NCBI GenBank assembly: GCA_013339895.1
Contig: JABACO010000133.1
Span: 24,842-88,841 of the forward strand
Direction of reading: 5' to 3'
Source of the DNA: Ephydatia muelleri
Lineage: Eukaryota; Porifera; Demospongiae; Spongillida; Spongillidae
Length of the DNA stretch: 64,000 nucleotides
This document shows, piece by piece, positions 10,380-23,702 of this stretch. Under the pieces are notes generated by a model, which was given only the letters and a program-made list of their open reading frames with translations, had not been told where the DNA came from and searched no databases. Made by a program: the position numbers and the translations under genes. Positions within the stretch are counted from its first letter, which is position 1. Each line of letters opens with the position of its first letter.

Positions 10380-11036
10380 TAGTCTTACACTGTTCTGGCT
10401 TCACTGTTGTATTCATTGCATTCAGGGCAGCGAAGGGCTTCTGAAATGTTTGAAATTTTGTCCACATTATTCTACAATCTAACACACATATGCACAAACA
10501 AATTGGTCCATATGTTTCAGTAGACAGGTCTTATATGACTTCATTGTTTTGTGGGCAATTAGTTGGCTTGCCTCGACAAAAAGCGCTAGCCTTGACAAAA
10601 GCAAGCGGTCCATAAAACGAAAACTGTGAATGAAGTTGTTCATTGTTGCAACACTTAACACTCAATTTGTGGCCTGGAACAAAGTGGTTAGATAAAGATG
10701 ACAGCTGCCACCGTTCGATCCAGATTGCATCCCAACGAGCGCAGTGTCGACGCGAAGAAGCGCACACAATGCTTTTAAAAACTCCATCGGACGCTCGATC
10801 TAGGAAAACAATTGCAAGTGCGTTTGAACGGACCTGTCGTCAAGCTTAAAGCGTTCAGGTGGAATTACAAAAGTACGAAGACGAAGGTGTTGTCTCAGAC
10901 CTCAGTTATGTTCGATCGCGATCAGTTCTTGTTGAGGAAATAGAAAGTTTGGATCGTTTAATCCATTGGCTTGAAATTGACCAAAACAATTAATAAAAAA
11001 AATTACGCCAGACCAAAAATGAGAAGTTCCGCAGGA
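10380..11036. other. Foreign stretch left of the LTR fossil, no gene recognised
   Basis: It has no match in the sister intron (29790), so together with 13918-14990 it is an insertion predating the LTR element. I see no recognised domain on either strand. The base composition is richer in CG dinucleotides than the introns around it. Confidence 0.45.
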
Positions 11037-11041
11037 CAGAG

Positions 11042-11299
11042 TGTGAAGGTCTGGGACCAAGATCATAACGTCATTTACATATTTAGGTCTTTTGGCGGCA
11101 ACGAAGGGATTATACAGCTGGAACGAAAGAATGATCCGAGTCCCGGACGTATTCGTATCATCTAGGGCTATTTAAACGAGACGATTGTACATGTGGGGAT
11201 CGGTTGTCGGGCGCGTGAGTGTGTACCCTTATTGATATATATATAAGTCAAGCGGGGTTGCGCGCAAGCTGCGACTCACTACAAGCGGAACCCTTCACA
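11042..11299 (+). repeat. 5' LTR of the Ty3/gypsy-like fossil
   Basis: Begins TGTGA and ends TTCACA. It contains TATTTAAACGAGACGATTG and a TATATATATAAG TATA-like box near its right end. Only a handful of differences separate it from the 3' LTR. Confidence 0.85.
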
Positions 11300-13654
11300 T
11301 TTGGTGTCAGAAGTGGGATAACAAGTTGTGCGATTCACAACTCAGTAGTAGCCGGAGCCTTGTAGTCGGTGAGTCAGTTCATGACAACGCGTTCTGGGGT
11401 TTCGTACAAACAGGCAGAAATGACGGAGAGAGACGCTGCATCGATGGCGGAGTCGATGGGTGCGTTGCTAAATTTTCTGACGGAGAGTCAGCGGAGACAG
11501 CGGAGGCGGAGGAGCGGCGACGAGACGAGGCCGAGGAAGAGGAGAAGCGCCGGAGGTTCGAGGAGGAACGAAGGCGGCAAGAAGAGAGCGAGCGGCAGTT
11601 GGCACTGATTGCCAAGCTACTGGAGAAGACTACCCTTGATGGTCCTAGGGAGCAGAAGCCGAGGGAGCGAGACGCGCAAGTGGTACGTCTCATGGAGAAG
11701 GACGACATTGAGACGTACTTGACTACGTTCGAGAGGGTCATGGAGGCCTACGAAGTGGACAAGAACCGGTGGGCGTTTAAGCTAGCACCTTAACTAAGCG
11801 GAAGGGCCCAAGAGGTGTATGGTTCTTTGTCATCAGAGCAGGCGGCGGACTACGACCTGCTGAAGGAGGCGATTTTGAATCGTTATGGAATCAGAGAGGA
11901 AACCTACAGGCAGAGGTTCCGGTCAACAAAGAAGACAGGGAACGAGACCTACAGAGAGCTGGGAAGTAAGCTCAAGGACACTGCGAAGAAGTGGCTTCGT
12001 GAGTGTGAAACGTCTGGGTTCGTGAGAGAGAGCCAGGGTCGAGCGACGAAGCGTTCGAGTTGGCTGACAACTTCGTGCAGGCTAGGGAGTGTGGAGGCTT
12101 CAAAAGCGCAGAGAATTGCGGCGGAAGAGAAGAAAACCCTGGAAGAGAGCGTTTCGGTGGGAGACAACGATGCTTCAAGTGTGGAGAAGAGGGGCACTGC
12201 ATGTGCAGCACGTTGTGGGAGAGACTGGAAAGACGAAGATCGGAAGAAGGAGAGCCTTATCAGCAGCAGTAGCAAGATTCTGAAATGCTACCATTGCGGC
12301 AAAGCGGGACATGTGGCACGGAACTGTCCGGAAAGTGCGCTGTTCAGCGAATCGGGGAGAAAGGACCGGATTCGGGAGAGGAACGTGACTCGGGAGGGTA
12401 CGGTGGAAGGAACCAAGGTCCAGGACATCCTACTGGATACAGGGTGTTCCAGAACGATGATCAGGAAGGGCTTGGTACCTCCTTCAAAGTGGCTACCGGA
12501 CCAAGCTGTCACGATCCGATGTGCGCATGGGGATACTATGGTGTACCCTCTAGCGTTAGTGGAGTTAAACGTGGAAGGTATTCGAGTGCATGGAAGTGGA
12601 GGCAGCACTTTCGGATACGTTGCCAGCAGCAGTACTGCTAGGTCGTGACGTCTCAGAACTGGATCAGCTACTCAACCAGAAGAAAATAGGAGCTCCGGAT
12701 AGACTGCAGTCATCGGATTCGAAGGAAGAAGTCATGGCGGTGACCACACGATCCAGGGCAAGGCAAGAGGCTAGCTTAAGGAAGGTGGGAGAGATCCCTA
12801 CGAAGCAGCTCGGGCAGCAGTCGACTGAAGTGGATCCTTGTACACAGGAGACAGAACAGTGGGACGTCGGCAACAATCTGGACGAGGAGCTGTTTGAGAA
12901 AAATGAGAAGCCACGAAAAGAAAACCTAAGCAGAGCCCAGAAGAGAGCGATAAAGAGGAAGTTTAGAGAGACAGAGAACGCAGACGAGAGATGGAAGAGT
13001 CTCGACATAGGAGCAAAGGAGCTGCAGACACTACAAGAGAAGGATAAAACATTAGAGAACGTGAGAAAACTTGTGCAGGAAGGAGACCCTTGTTTTGTGC
13101 GGAAGGCTTCACGGATCTACCACAAGTCACTACCGGGAAAGGAGAGGCTGGTTCTACCACAGCAATGCAGGGACGTTGTACTCAAACTGGCCCACGAAGC
13201 ACCACTGGCAGGCCATATGGGGCGCAACAAGACCACTAAACCAGTGCTTCAGCGTTTCTACTGGCCGAACGTGTACAAGGACGTCGTATGCGAGTACGCT
13301 ACTCGCTACCCCAAAGCAATACCGCGCTAAGATTAATTGAAGCAGAGCGGGTTATTGCTGAAGAACTTATGAAACTGTTCAGCAGAGTGGGTCTGCCAAA
13401 GGCAATACTGACAGACCAAGGAAATAACTTCCCTTCACAGTTGTTAGCCGAGCTCTACCGAATGCTGCACGTGCCACAGCATATGGACGAAGATCAAAGA
13501 TGGCTGGATGGCTGAAGACCGACAACGCACGGCTGACGCGATGGAGCCTCTCCTTGCAGCCTTACCAGTTTAATGTCGTCTACAGGTCCGGAAAGGTCAA
13601 TGAAACGCGGATGCACTCGGCAAACAAGTTTGCCGCAAGAGAAGGTGGAAGGAG

Positions 13655-13912
13655 TGTGAGGTCTGGGACCAAGATCATAACGTCATTTACATATTTAGGT
13701 CTTTTGGCGGCAACGAAGGGATTATATACAGTTGGAACGAAAGAATGATCCGAGTCCCGGATGTATTCGTATCATCTAGGGCTATTTAAACGAGACGATT
13801 GTACATGTGGGGATCGGTTGTCGGGCGCGTGAGTGTGTACCCTTATTGATATATTATAAGTCAAGCGGGGTTGCGCGCAAGCTGCGACTCACTACAAGCG
13901 GAACCCTTCACA
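13655..13912 (+). repeat. 3' LTR of the Ty3/gypsy-like fossil
   Basis: Near-identical partner of 11042-11299. It is followed at once by the target duplication CAGAG. Confidence 0.85.
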
Positions 13913-13917
13913 CAGAG

Positions 13918-14313
13918 TGAGAGCACAAGGTCTACTTTCTCTCAGTTCGAGAAAAGTGTGTAATTTGAAGAGAGCATTGATTGATTGGGACGGGCAAACT
14001 GGTGACGAAGCTGAAAGGTGCACTTCGGGAGTGGCCACGAAAAGGGAGGGATCCCCTCTACCGATTATGGCCATGCAAGAGGCTGATCACCGGAAGCTGC
14101 TTCAAAAGACTTAGTGGACAGTTTTCAAAAAAAACCACAACAGTTGGATGAGGCTAGACCAGAGGCTCTCTCAGGTTCAGGGGGATTCAGGGGAAGTGCA
14201 AGTAATGGATTTTTAGATTTAATAGCTATAATAACACTAAGCGTATCAACTCTATATGTATAATCATAATTATTACTACTATTTAAAAACAAAAAAAAAA
14301 AAAAAAAACATAC

Positions 14314-14346
<33 letters not shown>

Positions 14347-14990
14347 TGGGGGGGGGGTGGGTGGGGGAACCCTGTGTTTACACACAGATATGCATGTGAG
14401 CATGCACAAATACTGATAACATTGCACAAGATGATGCCAATGTAAGGGCGACTTTTCGACATGACACAACTGACACACAACACTAAAACACATCACACAC
14501 ACACAAACTAACAAGCTAGCATGTCTGTCAGACATTCTCTGCATTAATTGAAAGGTCTTGTTGATAACAATGAACACAATAGTCCAGTACACAACACAAC
14601 ATTCATTGAGTCAGTCGCCAACTTTCTACATATGTCCATACGCAAATGTGCATATGTTACATTGCATGCCCTTAACAAAGTCTGATACACGTAACATACC
14701 ACACAGAACACACACTGACACAATGATCCATTTGTAAACAGTCATACCTTATAAATTCAACCCCCTCTACCTACATTGTAGTACATAAATGTACTCTAGT
14801 TCATTTGGGGATGGGAAGAAAGTATATACAGTGTATCACACATGCACTGGCTCTTAGAGAATTTGTGTTGTTGTTATTTATTAGTTTAGTTTATTGATTT
14901 GTAACTCATCCAGGCAGGCCATATTGTTGATGATGCTGCACAAGTTAACAATGCGTATTCATATTGGTACTAAACTGGTTCTATGCAGAC
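13918..14990. other. Foreign stretch right of the LTR fossil, no gene recognised
   Basis: Continues the older insertion that the LTR fossil entered. An open frame of about 60 codons (13917-14114) is unrecognised. It includes the A-run/G-run (14287-14366). Beyond about 14990 the sequence again matches the sister intron at 29790. Confidence 0.4.
14287..14366. repeat. A-run next to a very long G-run
   Basis: About 18 A are followed by CATACTACC and then more than 30 consecutive G with T interruptions. On the opposite strand it reads as a C-run then poly-T. It could form G-quadruplexes. A poly-A followed by a G-run may also mark the end of a retroposed insert. Confidence 0.7.
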
Positions 14991-15238
14991 ACACACACAT
15001 GCACACACAATCACACATGCACACACACAATCACATATCAACACAGAATATTATTCAAGGTCCAAATGCATGCCTGAAATGCATGTTCTCTATCACATAC
15101 ATGTACATGTAGAGTAGATTGTGCATAAATGATCTTGGGGTGGGGAGGAGGGACACATTGTGGCAGTGAAATTGTTCAACCCGGAACCACTTTTCACATG
15201 ACAGTCCAGCCTCTGGTTATGATGACATTTGATTGCAG

Positions 15239-15337
15239 GATGGTTACAGTCCATTATATGCAGCAAGTTTTGGTGGACATCTTGATGTAGTGAAGACACT
15301 ATTGGAGGCTGGAGCTAATATCAATCAGGCCAATAAG
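15239..15337 (+). CDS. Type A ankyrin exon (intact)
   Basis: 99 nt with acceptor GATTGCAG and donor GTACAG. It reads DGYSPLYAASFGGHLDVV then KTLLEAGANINQANK. An orphan copy of the pre-exon intron end (CTCTGGTTATGATGACATTTGTATTGCAG, split here as the word before TGTAACATAAC) lies at about 15474-15502 without an exon, left over from a further duplication. Confidence 0.75.
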
Positions 15338-15539
15338 GTACAGTAGGTAGACATGTATTCAGTGGTTACAGGATGTCACACATGTCCATACATTGTATCT
15401 CCCTTACACTGGTTACATGTGGCTCCTTGTTATACATGTAGTACCTCCTACTCCACCTTCATGTACAGCAAGCCTCTGGTTATGATGACATTTGTATTGC
15501 AGTGTAACATAACTATTGTACTGTAGCTATATTTCCCAG

Positions 15540-17863
15540 TCCATTGTGTGCTGCTCAATATTATTATTTATCCACCCTTTGGCCATTTCTCCCACTACTT
15601 TTGATCTACATGTATCTCAATGACTTGCAGCTTCCCACAATGACATACCAGCACAGAATATACACACATAGAATAGGAGCCTGTAAAAGGTAGTGAAATA
15701 ATGCAACATCCATTTCTGACCTTTTTTTTTTAATATGGGTAGCTGCAAATATCCCTAAAGCACTTGCCTGACAGATGTATGGAGAGAAGAACCACTGGAC
15801 TGTAATACAGTGTACCAGTTGAAAGACTCATTTTGAATTCACCTTGTTGTACTTAGTTTGTTTCCATAGTAACCACCAAGTGTTAATGATGTCATAACAG
15901 AGAGACACAAGAGCTATAAGCTAACTAACATTTTGTGTATGCGTGTAAGAGCAAAGGGGCTCATTTCCAAGCTGCGTACTTTATCAATGCATCACTTTTG
16001 TTCAATACATGCCTATAGCTTATACCACTGCGTGTGGCCATATAAACTAAAATGTCTGAAAGAAATTTCTACCTTTTCAGTACATTTGGGCGCGCGATGT
16101 TAAGCTTCAGAATCGATGTGGGTGTGTCTGTGTGTGTATTTGTTCATGATGTGTAGTGTGATCTGGTGTATACACTTACACTGTATGTAACTGTTACTGT
16201 GTGGTGATTGGGTGTAAATTTGTCAGCAGTGTGCCATCCAGTGCATGTAGCAGAATAGCATAGAATGGGAGCCTGTAAACTGACATAGACGTACAGGAGG
16301 GGCCCACACACCCTCCTCCGCCCACACTATGCGATAAACCAGCAGTGAGGAATGCATTGGAGAAAAATATCTACAAAATCAATTTCATGCAGTGTCATGG
16401 AACTGCTGGTAAAAAATACTTGAAAACACAAACAACATTCGCAGGTATTAGTTTTCAAAATTCTATTATCAATGGTGTGAGTGTGTTTGTATGTACATGT
16501 GTGATGTCCATGTGTTGTAACAGCTGTCCTTCCTCTCTCCTCTTCTGGTCTTCACAAGAGTTGTGTTCATTCTCATTGGAGAACAATATCTACACAAACC
16601 AATTTCAGTGTTAGGGACTGTTGATAAAAAAATACTTACAAACACAAACAGACTTTTGCAGGTATTAATTTTCAAAGTTCTAACATTCTATTATCAATGG
16701 TGTGAGTGTGTTTGTATGTACAGTACATGTGTACATGTGTGGCGTCCATGTGTTGTGTCTGGTGTCCATGTGTTGTGTCTGGTCTCCATGTGTTGTAACA
16801 GCTGTCCTTTCAACACTCTTCATCTGCTGGTCTTACTTCACAAGAGTTGTGTTCCACACCAGTTGACACATGATGCACACAACATGACCTACGCACAATA
16901 TTATTATTTATCCACCCTTTGGCCATTTTCCCACTACTTTTGATCTATTTCAATGACTTGCAGCTTCCCACAATCACATACCAACACAGAATAGCTCAAA
17001 ATTTACACACATGGAATGGGAGCCTGTACACTGACAAAGACCTATAGATGGGCCTCCACCCACACCATGTGATACACTACAGTGAGGAAAGCCCTTCTGG
17101 GGTTATAATCTCATCGCAGATGAATATCTACAAAAACCAATTTCATTGTCATGAAACTGCAGATAGAAAACACTTAAAAACACACGCATTTGCAGGTATT
17201 AGTTTCTAACATGTACACAATCATGTCGACTTTTATGTGACCACATATACATGTACATGCTCAATGTAGTAAATACAGGTCCACACATCTGCACTAATGC
17301 AGGTACATTTCCCAAAGTGCAGGTTCATTTTATCTTATCCCTGCCCTCCTCTATGTCCAAGCTAATCAGAAAGGTAGCTGGTCATGTTATTCTCACTTGT
17401 GTGAGTAATTGCAGCTTGAAGTGAATGATGCATTAGCTTCTGATGTGGGTGTATCTGTGTGTGTGAGTGTTTGTTCATGATGTGTAGGTGTGATCTGGTG
17501 TATACACTTACACTGTATGTAACTGTTACTGTGTGGTGATTGGGTCTAAATCTGTCAGCAGTGTGCCCTCCAGTGCATGTAGCAGGTGCTTTAATTATTG
17601 AAGAACCAGGGCTACATGTGGAAATGTACTAAGGGGTCATTCCATCATGCTTTATGCCACCATGTCCTCTCATGTGGAACACTTTTGTTATGAGCTTGTT
17701 TTAAAATAATCATGCTACTTTTGGTAAATTAGGTGTTCTTTAGGTCTAAGTAAACATTGTCAGCTAAGCTTCACCTTTAGATAAACATCAAAGGCCTAGC
17801 TAAGCATACTATCCCTGCCCAGCATATAGCCACAGACCATAACCACCAAACAGGTAGGGTTCT
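15540..17863 (+). repeat. Intronic repeated unit, copy 2
   Basis: Blocks are shared with 5480-6290, 22060-24880 and 37560-38960. Within it 16440-16900 contains a local duplication (two TATTATCAATGGTGTGAGTG blocks), and 16737-16800 has three tandem copies of a GTCCATGTGTTGTGTCTGGT-type 22-mer. No gene is recognised. It leads into the long DIRS-like fossil at 17864. Confidence 0.75.
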
Positions 17864-20260
17864 GGTTCCAGGCATGATTATATATAGAGAGGTCTGGGAA
17901 GGGTGACTCACTCAGTCATCAGTCACTGCAGTTCGAAGTCATGAACTGTAAGGAATTAGAAAAGTTAGTGTGCGAGGTCCTCCGTCTTCGGCTTGGCGAT
18001 GCGAAGCTCGCGATGACAGGAAACAAGGTGGCCCTGGTAGAGCGACTCTACCTGCACCATCAAGATCCCTCAAGCAAGCCAGAGCCTGAACATGAAGACG
18101 TGCCCGACGCTACACCCGAGTCCGAAGATTCCAGCGAATCTTCGAGCGAGGGTGCAACAACCGAGTCAACTCCGTACATCTTCAACCAGTTAGCCTCTGC
18201 CCTTCACTGGATCATGGCCACCAACTATGCAGCAGATCTGATCCACTACCTTGTTGATTTCCTCCTGGCTGGCCCACCTGGACAACCCACCTGTAGTGAG
18301 TCAACGGAAACCATGCTTAGAGTGTGCGAGAGGCTGGGGATCCCAGTTGCCTTGAACAAGCTGGAAGGTCCAGCGACCACCATCATATTATGCAGCAGAC
18401 TTGATAATAATAATAATAATTTTGGCAAATTAGGTGTGTTGTTTAGGTGTTGGTGGAACAGGTTCTTTCCTTCATGGAATGAGAGAGGTACATGTATCAA
18501 TCTTCCTCGATCCCAACTGGAAGGATGCAGAGACATCAACTTATTTACAGATGCTTATGGGGACACTGGGCTATGGAGCATACTTTAATGGGGCATGGTT
18601 CCGCAGTGATTACGATTTCTGCAGCACCCACCACCGAAAACCACTCCCAGGCACAGCATGAACTCTGGCACTATTCGTGATGAACCTGAGTATGAACCTC
18701 CAGCCGGGGACTATCCAGGCGTACATTTCAGCAGGGTCATTCCAAAAACAATTGTAGCCCCTTGGTTTCCAATCTGCATACCTTTTCTCACAGTTGTTCT
18801 GCTCAATAAAGTAGACAATTTCACAATACATTAGCATACCCAATTATATTTGGTTAGTCCAATACATGTACATGCTCTTGTATAATTAATTTTTTCCCAA
18901 CTTTTGCTTGTTTTGAATGACTACTGTTTGCACCTAATGAAGGGCGTGCTTGTTATTTTGATACAAAATGGAAGGAAGGTTTTATGGAGGACATACCTTT
19001 CGATAAATGTGTTCTGTATGTCTCAAGGGGCGTAGTTATGCATTAATTAATCACAAGGTCAGTGTGTAGCAATAAATCGGTAGAAAATTATGCCACCAAT
19101 TTTTATTTTAGATACTTTTCAACAGCATTTTACATAATTTTTGATTATCTTAGCGGGAAAATGGTATAGTGGCCTGGGATTTTGATTTAAAGGCAGGTAG
19201 CCATTTTAAGTCCCCCCTAAATAGTCTGATCAGTTTATTGTCAAGAACTTGTCTTATCATAACACCCAGCCACAGTGTTTTTAATGAATATCATCTCCAA
19301 ACCATATTCACATCACCCTGTGTACAGTTGACATAAATCTTGCTCTTAGAGCAGCACTGGCTTCCTGCATCTCCTTTCTGGTTAGTGAATATGTTCTACT
19401 AGTTGCAGTGGTAGCATTGACAGAGTTCAGAACATCAGAGAGGTCTACATCCAGGTGGTCCTCCTATAGTTCTTATGCCCATCTTACCTACACCATATGA
19501 ACGGTCACAGGAGTCCAGCGAGCACCAACCAAGGCATCGAATGTTCCATGCCGGCAGCCCACCTCAAGCCAAAACGTCAACCGATTACAAACGAGATGCT
19601 AGGGCAGATGCTTTCACAACTTGACAGGGATCACAAACCATCCCACGATCGCTCGGTGCTCAAAGCAACCATCACGCTGGGCTTCTTCGGTCTGCTAAGG
19701 TTCAGCGAGCTTACAGTACCCAACCAGCATGGGTTTAACCCTGACCAGCACCTTAACGCAAAGGATATCACCATGCGTAAGGACAGCATGGTAGTTGTGA
19801 TTAAGAAATCGAAGACAGACCAGAGGGGGGAAAATTGCCTGATCAACATCGGTCAGACACACACCACGTGCTGCCCACACCTCGCAATGCAGAGAGATAC
19901 CTAGGTCAGGTGACACGATCTGCAAAGAAACCCTTTTTCTGTTTGAATAAGGGACAGCACTCACCTCCAGGGCACTGAGATTGATCCTGCATCATCTGAT
20001 CCGGAGGTGTGGTTATAGCACAAAGTTGTACCACACCCACAGCCTAAGAATTGGAGCAGCGACAGCAGTGTCTAAGAGTGGTCTATCCCCAGCAACGATC
20101 AAGAACCTAGGCAGATGGTGGAGTGAAGCCTACAAGGTGTACACTGTCACCCTCTGACACAGCCCTAAGACAGTGCAGTCATAGCCTCAGCTCAGTAACA
20201 TTTACACACTCACATTGGCACATGCACACATGTTGTATTTGTACTCCCATGCCTGGAACC
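17864..20260 (+). mobile_element. DIRS-like (tyrosine-recombinase) retroelement fossil, long form 1
   Basis: Ends are the inverted word TGGTTCCAGGCATG. Parts seen in order are an acidic N-terminal region with a SAP-like DNA-binding start (about 17941-18170), a reverse transcriptase part (about 18180-18400), an RNase H start (about 18560-18600) and a tyrosine recombinase part (about 19497-19904, HxxxS...GLLRFSEL and KKSKTDQRG). It is broken, with many breaks, and is probably of moderate age. It shares position and flanks with the copy at 24885. Confidence 0.75.
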
Positions 20261-21123
20261 ATAAACCCACCTTAAACCCTATTGGGGTTATATAGTTACA
20301 CTACGGGCGGCACCCTCAGGGCTTCTACCCCAATAGCCACCTAACCATTGCCAGCGTAATGGTTTGGAACACAGGCAGACCAGCACTTGTCATTGGTCCC
20401 TGTTGGCTAGGTAGCAATCGTCCAGCTGTGGCTGTTGCCGGCCCCCTCAGTGGGCAAAACAGTGACAGTGAACATGGGCAGTAATCTCTGTGCGTTACCC
20501 TGACAGCTACCAAATATCAGGCACACTTAGTGAAAGGGGAGCATCCCAGGGAAAGCATTAATTAGATATTATGTTGTTACCAACTTTGTTATCTTGACCT
20601 GTTAGTCCTTGGTTGACAACCTTAAGCACAAACATACTACCAATAGTGGGCTTTTCATGCTGATAATGAAATATCTATTAGGTTGAAAATGAAGTGGCTA
20701 TTAAGTTTGAAATTATGCAACAAAATGTGTTACTCGAAAAGTTGATTTGTAAAATTCTCCCTTTTTGCCAGTCATGAGAGTACCATGTATTCAGTTCATA
20801 CCAAAAAAATCAGTACCAAGAGAAGGTATTAAATGAGAGGAGAGTTGCAAGTCACTGGTAAAATACCTCATACTCCAAAGGACTCTGGATGCCCTATCTG
20901 TTGTTGGCAACAAATCTATACTCTTCTATACCCACCTTCTGCAATGTTTAGTGTAAACCTATTTTCCTTCCCCTGGCTCTGTCCCTTCCCTCTCACCCAC
21001 CTGTCATCTTACCCTCCACCTTTGACCTCCCTTTGTACAGAAATGTTACATCTGTCATGTATTATGTGTCAACATCCACCTCCACTTGTCCAGCCTCTAG
21101 TTATGATGACAATTGTATTGCAG
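20261..21123 (+). repeat. Intronic repeated unit, pre-exon block, copy 2
   Basis: About 860 bases link the DIRS-like end to the next ankyrin exon. The same spacing occurs after the relics at 6532, 27346 and 35794. It contains CAGGGCTTCTACCCCAATAG and a pyrimidine-rich run before the exon acceptor. Confidence 0.8.
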
Positions 21124-21222
21124 AATGGTTGGAGTCCATTGTATGGAGCAAGTGAAAAGGGACATCTTGATGTAGTGAGGACACTATTGGAGGCTGGAGC
21201 AAATATCAATCAAGCTGATAAG
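21124..21222 (+). CDS. Type A ankyrin exon (intact)
   Basis: 99 nt with acceptor TATTGCAG and donor GTAGGT. It reads NGWSPLYGASEKGHLDVV then RTLLEAGANINQADK. EKG in the turn resembles the type B exons. Confidence 0.75.
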
Positions 21223-21546
21223 GTAGGTACATACATGATGTTCCTTGAACTGCAATTGTACCTTTACAACACAGCAGATTGTAAAGTGTATATAAAATAA
21301 AGTACAGTACTGTACATATATTGAACATGCAGAGCTATGAACCTTGAGAAAAGCTTTGAACATATGTATGTCTTATCTTTCACATACATTTAGTGTACAT
21401 GTGTACTGTGTAGGGGCTGTTTGGTGTGCCATGTTGTATCCATGCTTGTGTATTGTAATTGCATGACAACTGTGCTGTGCTGGTCATTGGTGTGTTGCAT
21501 GTCCAGCTGCAATGGTGTGCATTTGATTAAACTTACTGTGTATAGA

Positions 21547-21673
21547 GTGTCTACGAAAGAACGCAAGAAAATAAAGTCTTGAACTTTCATCGATCAGGAT
21601 TGAGAGAAAATGTTTATCTCAATCCTGCCGAAAGTTAAACGCTTTTTATTTGTTGCATTCTTTTGTAGACACC
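21547..21673. mobile_element. Small hairpin MITE, copy 2 of 4
   Basis: GTGTCTACGAAAGAACGCAA opposes TTGCATTCTTTTGTAGACAC, with the inner CAGGATTGAGA/TCTCAATCCTG stem. It is the best preserved of the four. Confidence 0.75.
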
Positions 21674-23702
21674 AGTGGTATAATCAATGAACTATGTATT
21701 TTATGGGTATTCCGTATTGAAACACTGTAGCATCCATTCATCCAGATGCGTGTGTGCATATGTGTTGTGACTACGAGTACACGTGTGGTATGCAATAGTG
21801 CACATGTGCATGTACACTGTACATGTAGATATGCATGTAAGAAGACTTCATAGTAATGGTGGTCTGTTATTCTAGATACACCTACATTCACATGTATCTT
21901 GCTGGGAGGTCACATCCATTTCCATTTCCGTCCTCTTCTCTCCTCCCCCCCCCCCCCTCCCCTTCCATCTATCTCTCTGCTTTCAGCATCGTACAGTGTA
22001 TGTGTACGTATCAGTTGTATGTATTCGTACATACATTTGCAGGTATTAGTTTTCAAAGTTGTAACGTATTCTATTATCTATGGTGTGAGTGTGTTTGTAA
22101 GTACATGTATGGTGTCCAGGTGCTGTGTGTGGTGTCCATGTGTTGTAACAGCTGTCCTTTCATCACTCTTCCTCTTCTGGTCTTACTTCACAAGAGTTGT
22201 GTTCCACACCAGTTGACACATGATGCACACAACATGACCTACGCACAATATTATTATTTATCCACCCTTTGGCCATTTTTCCCACTACTTTTGATCTATT
22301 TCAATGACTTGCAGCTTCCCACAATCACATACCAACACAGAATAGCACAATATTCACACACATAGAATGGGAGACTGTACATAGACAAAGACCTATAGAT
22401 GGGCCTCCACCCACACCATGTGATACACCTACAGTGATGAAAGCCCTTCTGGTGATAAAATCTCATCGCATTAGAATATCTACAAAAACCAAATTCATTG
22501 TCATGGAACTGCTGATAAAAAACACAAACGTCGACTTTTATGTGACCACATATACATGTACATGCTCAATGTTGAGGTACTACGTCCACACACCTGTACT
22601 AATTCCCAAAGTGCAGGTTCATTTGTTTATCCCTGCCCTCCTCTATGTCCAAGCTAATCAGAAAGGTTGCTGGTCATGTTATTCTCACTTGTGTGAGTAA
22701 TTGCAGCATGAAGTGTAGATTCATGTATCAAGTGAATGATGTCTGGTCATTCCGCATGAAATTGTACCACCCTGAATACCTCACCCTTTCATATTGACAT
22801 CCCACTCTCATAATACTTTTGATATAACCATATACTTGTGTGATGTCTCGTTTAAATAATAATACTTGCTGAATAATTAATTTTTCTGTGACCTGTTTCA
22901 TTTTCAAAGGAAGATAGCTTAAGCCTCGACATGTATCAGTTAGTGTACATGTAACAAAGGATATTATGGAGTTGTATCAATAAGAAGTAAAAATAGTTTA
23001 ATAACTGCATACGTTAATGGTATACTGAATTTTTAATCAGATTTGAAGGTAGCGAAATATTGCAACCTCCTTTTAAATATGGGTAGCTGCTAATATCCCT
23101 AAGGCACTTGCCTGACAGATGTATGGAGAGATGAACCACTGGACTGTAATACAGTGTACCAGTTGAAAGACTCATTTTGAATTCACCTTGTTGTACTTAG
23201 TTTGTTTACACAGTAACCACCAAGTGTTAATGATGTCATAACAGAGAGACACAAGAGCTATAAGCTAACTAACATTTTGTGTATGCGTGTAAGAACCGAG
23301 GGGCTCATTTCCAAGCTGCGTACTTTATCAATGCATCACTTTTGTTCCATACATGCCTATAGCTTATACCACCGCGCGTGGTCATATGCACTGAAAGGTC
23401 AGAAAGGAATTTCTACCTTTTCAGTACATTTGGGCATGTGGTGTTAAGCTATAGGTATGCACAATAGTAATGCATATAATATATGAGAGTGGGATGTCAA
23501 TATGAGAGGGTGAAGTATTCAGGGTCTACAGAATAATTTCATCTGGAAGTACCACGTCCACACATCTGCTCTAATGCAGGCACATTTCCCAAAGTGTCCA
23601 AGCTAATCAGATAGGTCACTGGTCATGTTATTCTCACTTGTGTGAGTAATTGCAGCTTGAAGTGAATGATGCATTAGCTTCTGATGTGGGTGTCTGTATG
23701 TG
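21674..23702 (+). repeat. Intronic repeated unit, copy 3
   Basis: Includes the empty site of the 8195 hAT (GATACACCTACATTCACATG at about 21877). It continues through blocks shared with 16430-17460 and 37440-38960. No gene is recognised. It is interrupted at 23703 by a DNA element. Confidence 0.75.

Larger units (their letters stand above)
11042..13912 (+). mobile_element. LTR retrotransposon fossil, Ty3/gypsy-like
   Basis: Two near-identical ~258-bp LTRs (TGTGA...TTCACA) are flanked by a perfect 5-bp duplication, CAGAG (11037-11041 and 13913-13917). Parts seen between them are a probable primer-binding site (just after 11299), a charged gag-like region (about 11326-12280), a CCHC zinc knuckle (CYHCGKAGHVARNC), an aspartic protease (LLDTGCSRTMI) and an integrase zinc-binding part (about 13190-13330). 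It is a broken fossil with several breaks. The close LTR identity suggests a young insertion. Confidence 0.85.

Noticed and set aside
9825-10497. Several long open frames on both strands, up to 181 codons
   Set aside because: They lie over the CA-rich microsatellite and consist of repeated Cys/Val or His/Thr; no codon-usage or domain support.
11379-12275. Minus-strand open frames opposite the LTR fossil
   Set aside because: They are shadows of the charged gag-like plus-strand region and lack any domain.
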